A DNA stretch of 16,010 nucleotides from RUG12395 sp034178705. Lineage in GTDB: Bacteria; Bacillota; Clostridia; Oscillospirales; CAG-272. The notes below the pieces were generated by a model. That model was not told where the DNA came from and ran no database searches. It saw only the letters and a program-made list of their open reading frames with translations. Shown piece after piece: positions 15,562 to 16,010 of the stretch. The position numbers and the translations under genes were made by a program. Numbering within the stretch: the first letter of the stretch is position 1; the number at the start of each line of letters is the position of its first letter. The DNA is taken from positions 1 through 16,010 of the forward strand of contig JAXFQY010000050.1 of NCBI GenBank assembly GCA_034178705.1, written 5' to 3'.

Positions 15562-15659
15562 ATTGGGCAGTTTCTACGCTTCCAATCACAGATGTAAACA
15601 TCGCCTTTTCGGATATGTTTCCGACAGATTTGAACTCTTTTTACCTCATATTGCAACAC

Positions 15660-15687
15660 AAGCACAGGGAAATGAATCCCTGTGCTT
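15660..15687. terminator. Perfect 11-bp hairpin, possible second or bidirectional terminator
   Basis: AAGCACAGGGA (15660-15670) and TCCCTGTGCTT (15677-15687), loop AATGAA, then TCTTGTT on the plus strand. A further inverted repeat GACAACG/CGTTGTC lies at 15752-15777. I see no supported gene between 15562 and 15839, and no promoter that would drive a small RNA. Confidence 0.5.
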
Positions 15688-15786
15688 TCTTGTTGCCCTT
15701 TTCAGAAGAGAGCCACTTAATGTTTTGATAGGAATAGAGGAACTTCATTCCGACAACGAAAGAGAGAATCCGTTGTCAAGATATCG

Positions 15787-15824
15787 AAAAAACCGGGAAA
15801 AACCTTTTACGGTTTTCCCCGGTT
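15787..15824 (-). terminator. Intrinsic terminator of the gene at the right edge
   Basis: AACCGGGAAAAACC (15791-15804) pairs with GGTTTTCCCCGGTT (15811-15824) with one wobble; loop TTTTAC. On the minus strand a T-run follows the stem (A-run 15787-15792), 16 nt after the stop codon of the right-edge gene. Confidence 0.85.
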
Positions 15825-15839
15825 TTCGCATCGAATTCA

Positions 15840-16010
15840 TTAATTGTTCTGATTAGTATAGCTTTCGTTAAGATTAGACAGCTCCTTGTTGGCTTTGCTG
15901 AGAAAAGCATTATAGAATTTTGTCAGGGTTACATTACCGGTGCCTACATAAAGTTTCGGAATAGCGTCCTTATAAGTTCCGATATTGTAATAAATACCGA
16001 CATCATAAAC
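15840..16010 (-). CDS. C-terminal part of an unrecognised protein (5' end outside window)
   Basis: On the minus strand a frame is open from the right edge to a TAA at 15842-15840, giving the last 56 residues of a protein that begins VYDVGIYYNIGTYKDAIPKL and ends NESYTNQNN. It is hydrophilic, rich in Asn, Tyr, Lys and Thr, with a helical-looking stretch (TKFYNAFLSKANKELSNLNE) and no membrane segment or catalytic motif. That composition suits an exported or surface protein, but this is a guess. Support for it being real is the terminator 16 nt after the stop. I do not recognise the family. Confidence 0.65.
   Translation of the reverse strand, partial: VYDVGIYYNIGTYKDAIPKLYVGTGNVTLTKFYNAFLSKANKELSNLNESYTNQNN

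Noticed and set aside
15563..15856. Plus-strand frame of 97 codons at the right end
   Set aside because: It contains three hairpins including a terminator, overlaps the opposite-strand gene end and has no ribosome site.

Overview
The window looks like chromosomal DNA of an anaerobic, fermentative Firmicute of the class Clostridia, probably a gut-type Oscillospiraceae/Ruminococcaceae relative. The evidence is a multi-subunit NAD(H)-linked [FeFe] hydrogenase operon, a sodium-pumping oxaloacetate decarboxylase operon split into four polypeptides, Shine-Dalgarno sites of the GGAGG type, and many TTGaca-N17-TATAAT promoters with TGn extensions. No phage, transposase, CRISPR or plasmid gene is visible. 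Both ends cut through genes.

Layout. 1-488: C-terminal part of a transglutaminase-like protein (+). 489-1349: mostly non-coding, with a 14-bp tandem duplication, a tRNA-3'-end-like remnant, two minus-strand terminators, tRNA-Gln(CUG) (-) with its promoter, and the promoter of the next gene. 1350-1745: PaaI-type hotdog thioesterase (+). 1816-7002: hydrogenase operon (+): promoter, NuoE/HndA-like subunit, small GHKL ATPase, HndB-like protein, NuoF/HndC-like flavoprotein, [FeFe] hydrogenase HndD/HydA, and a strong terminator. 7003-7296: no recognised gene, but hairpin-rich. 7297-7731: AT-rich gene for a small membrane protein (-). 7811-11360: terminator, oadA, oadB, biotin carrier and oadG, transcribed leftward from a promoter at 11332-11360. 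11376-13336: HAD phosphatase and an ArsR-type regulator with a long N-terminal region (-), with promoter and probable operator. 13415-15343: typA/bipA (+). 15385-15561: tRNA-Val(CAC) (+) with promoter and terminator. 15562-15839: hairpins only. 15840-16010: C-terminus of an unrecognised protein (-).

Function. The hydrogenase operon encodes what is needed to move electrons between NAD(H), probably ferredoxin, and protons to give H2. The oad operon would couple oxaloacetate decarboxylation to Na+ export. Together they suggest a fermenter that disposes of reductant as H2 and conserves energy through a sodium gradient; this is inference from gene content. TypA and the two tRNA genes are housekeeping.

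The points most worth a second look are: the GHKL ATPase inside the hydrogenase operon; the hydrogenase H-cluster loop reading TSCSPGW and IPC instead of TSCCPxW and MPC; a biotin-carrier gene whose Shine-Dalgarno is separated from its start by a perfect hairpin; and the ArsR-type regulator with its operator, part of which recurs at the hydrogenase promoter. I did not find a clearly new multi-gene system.
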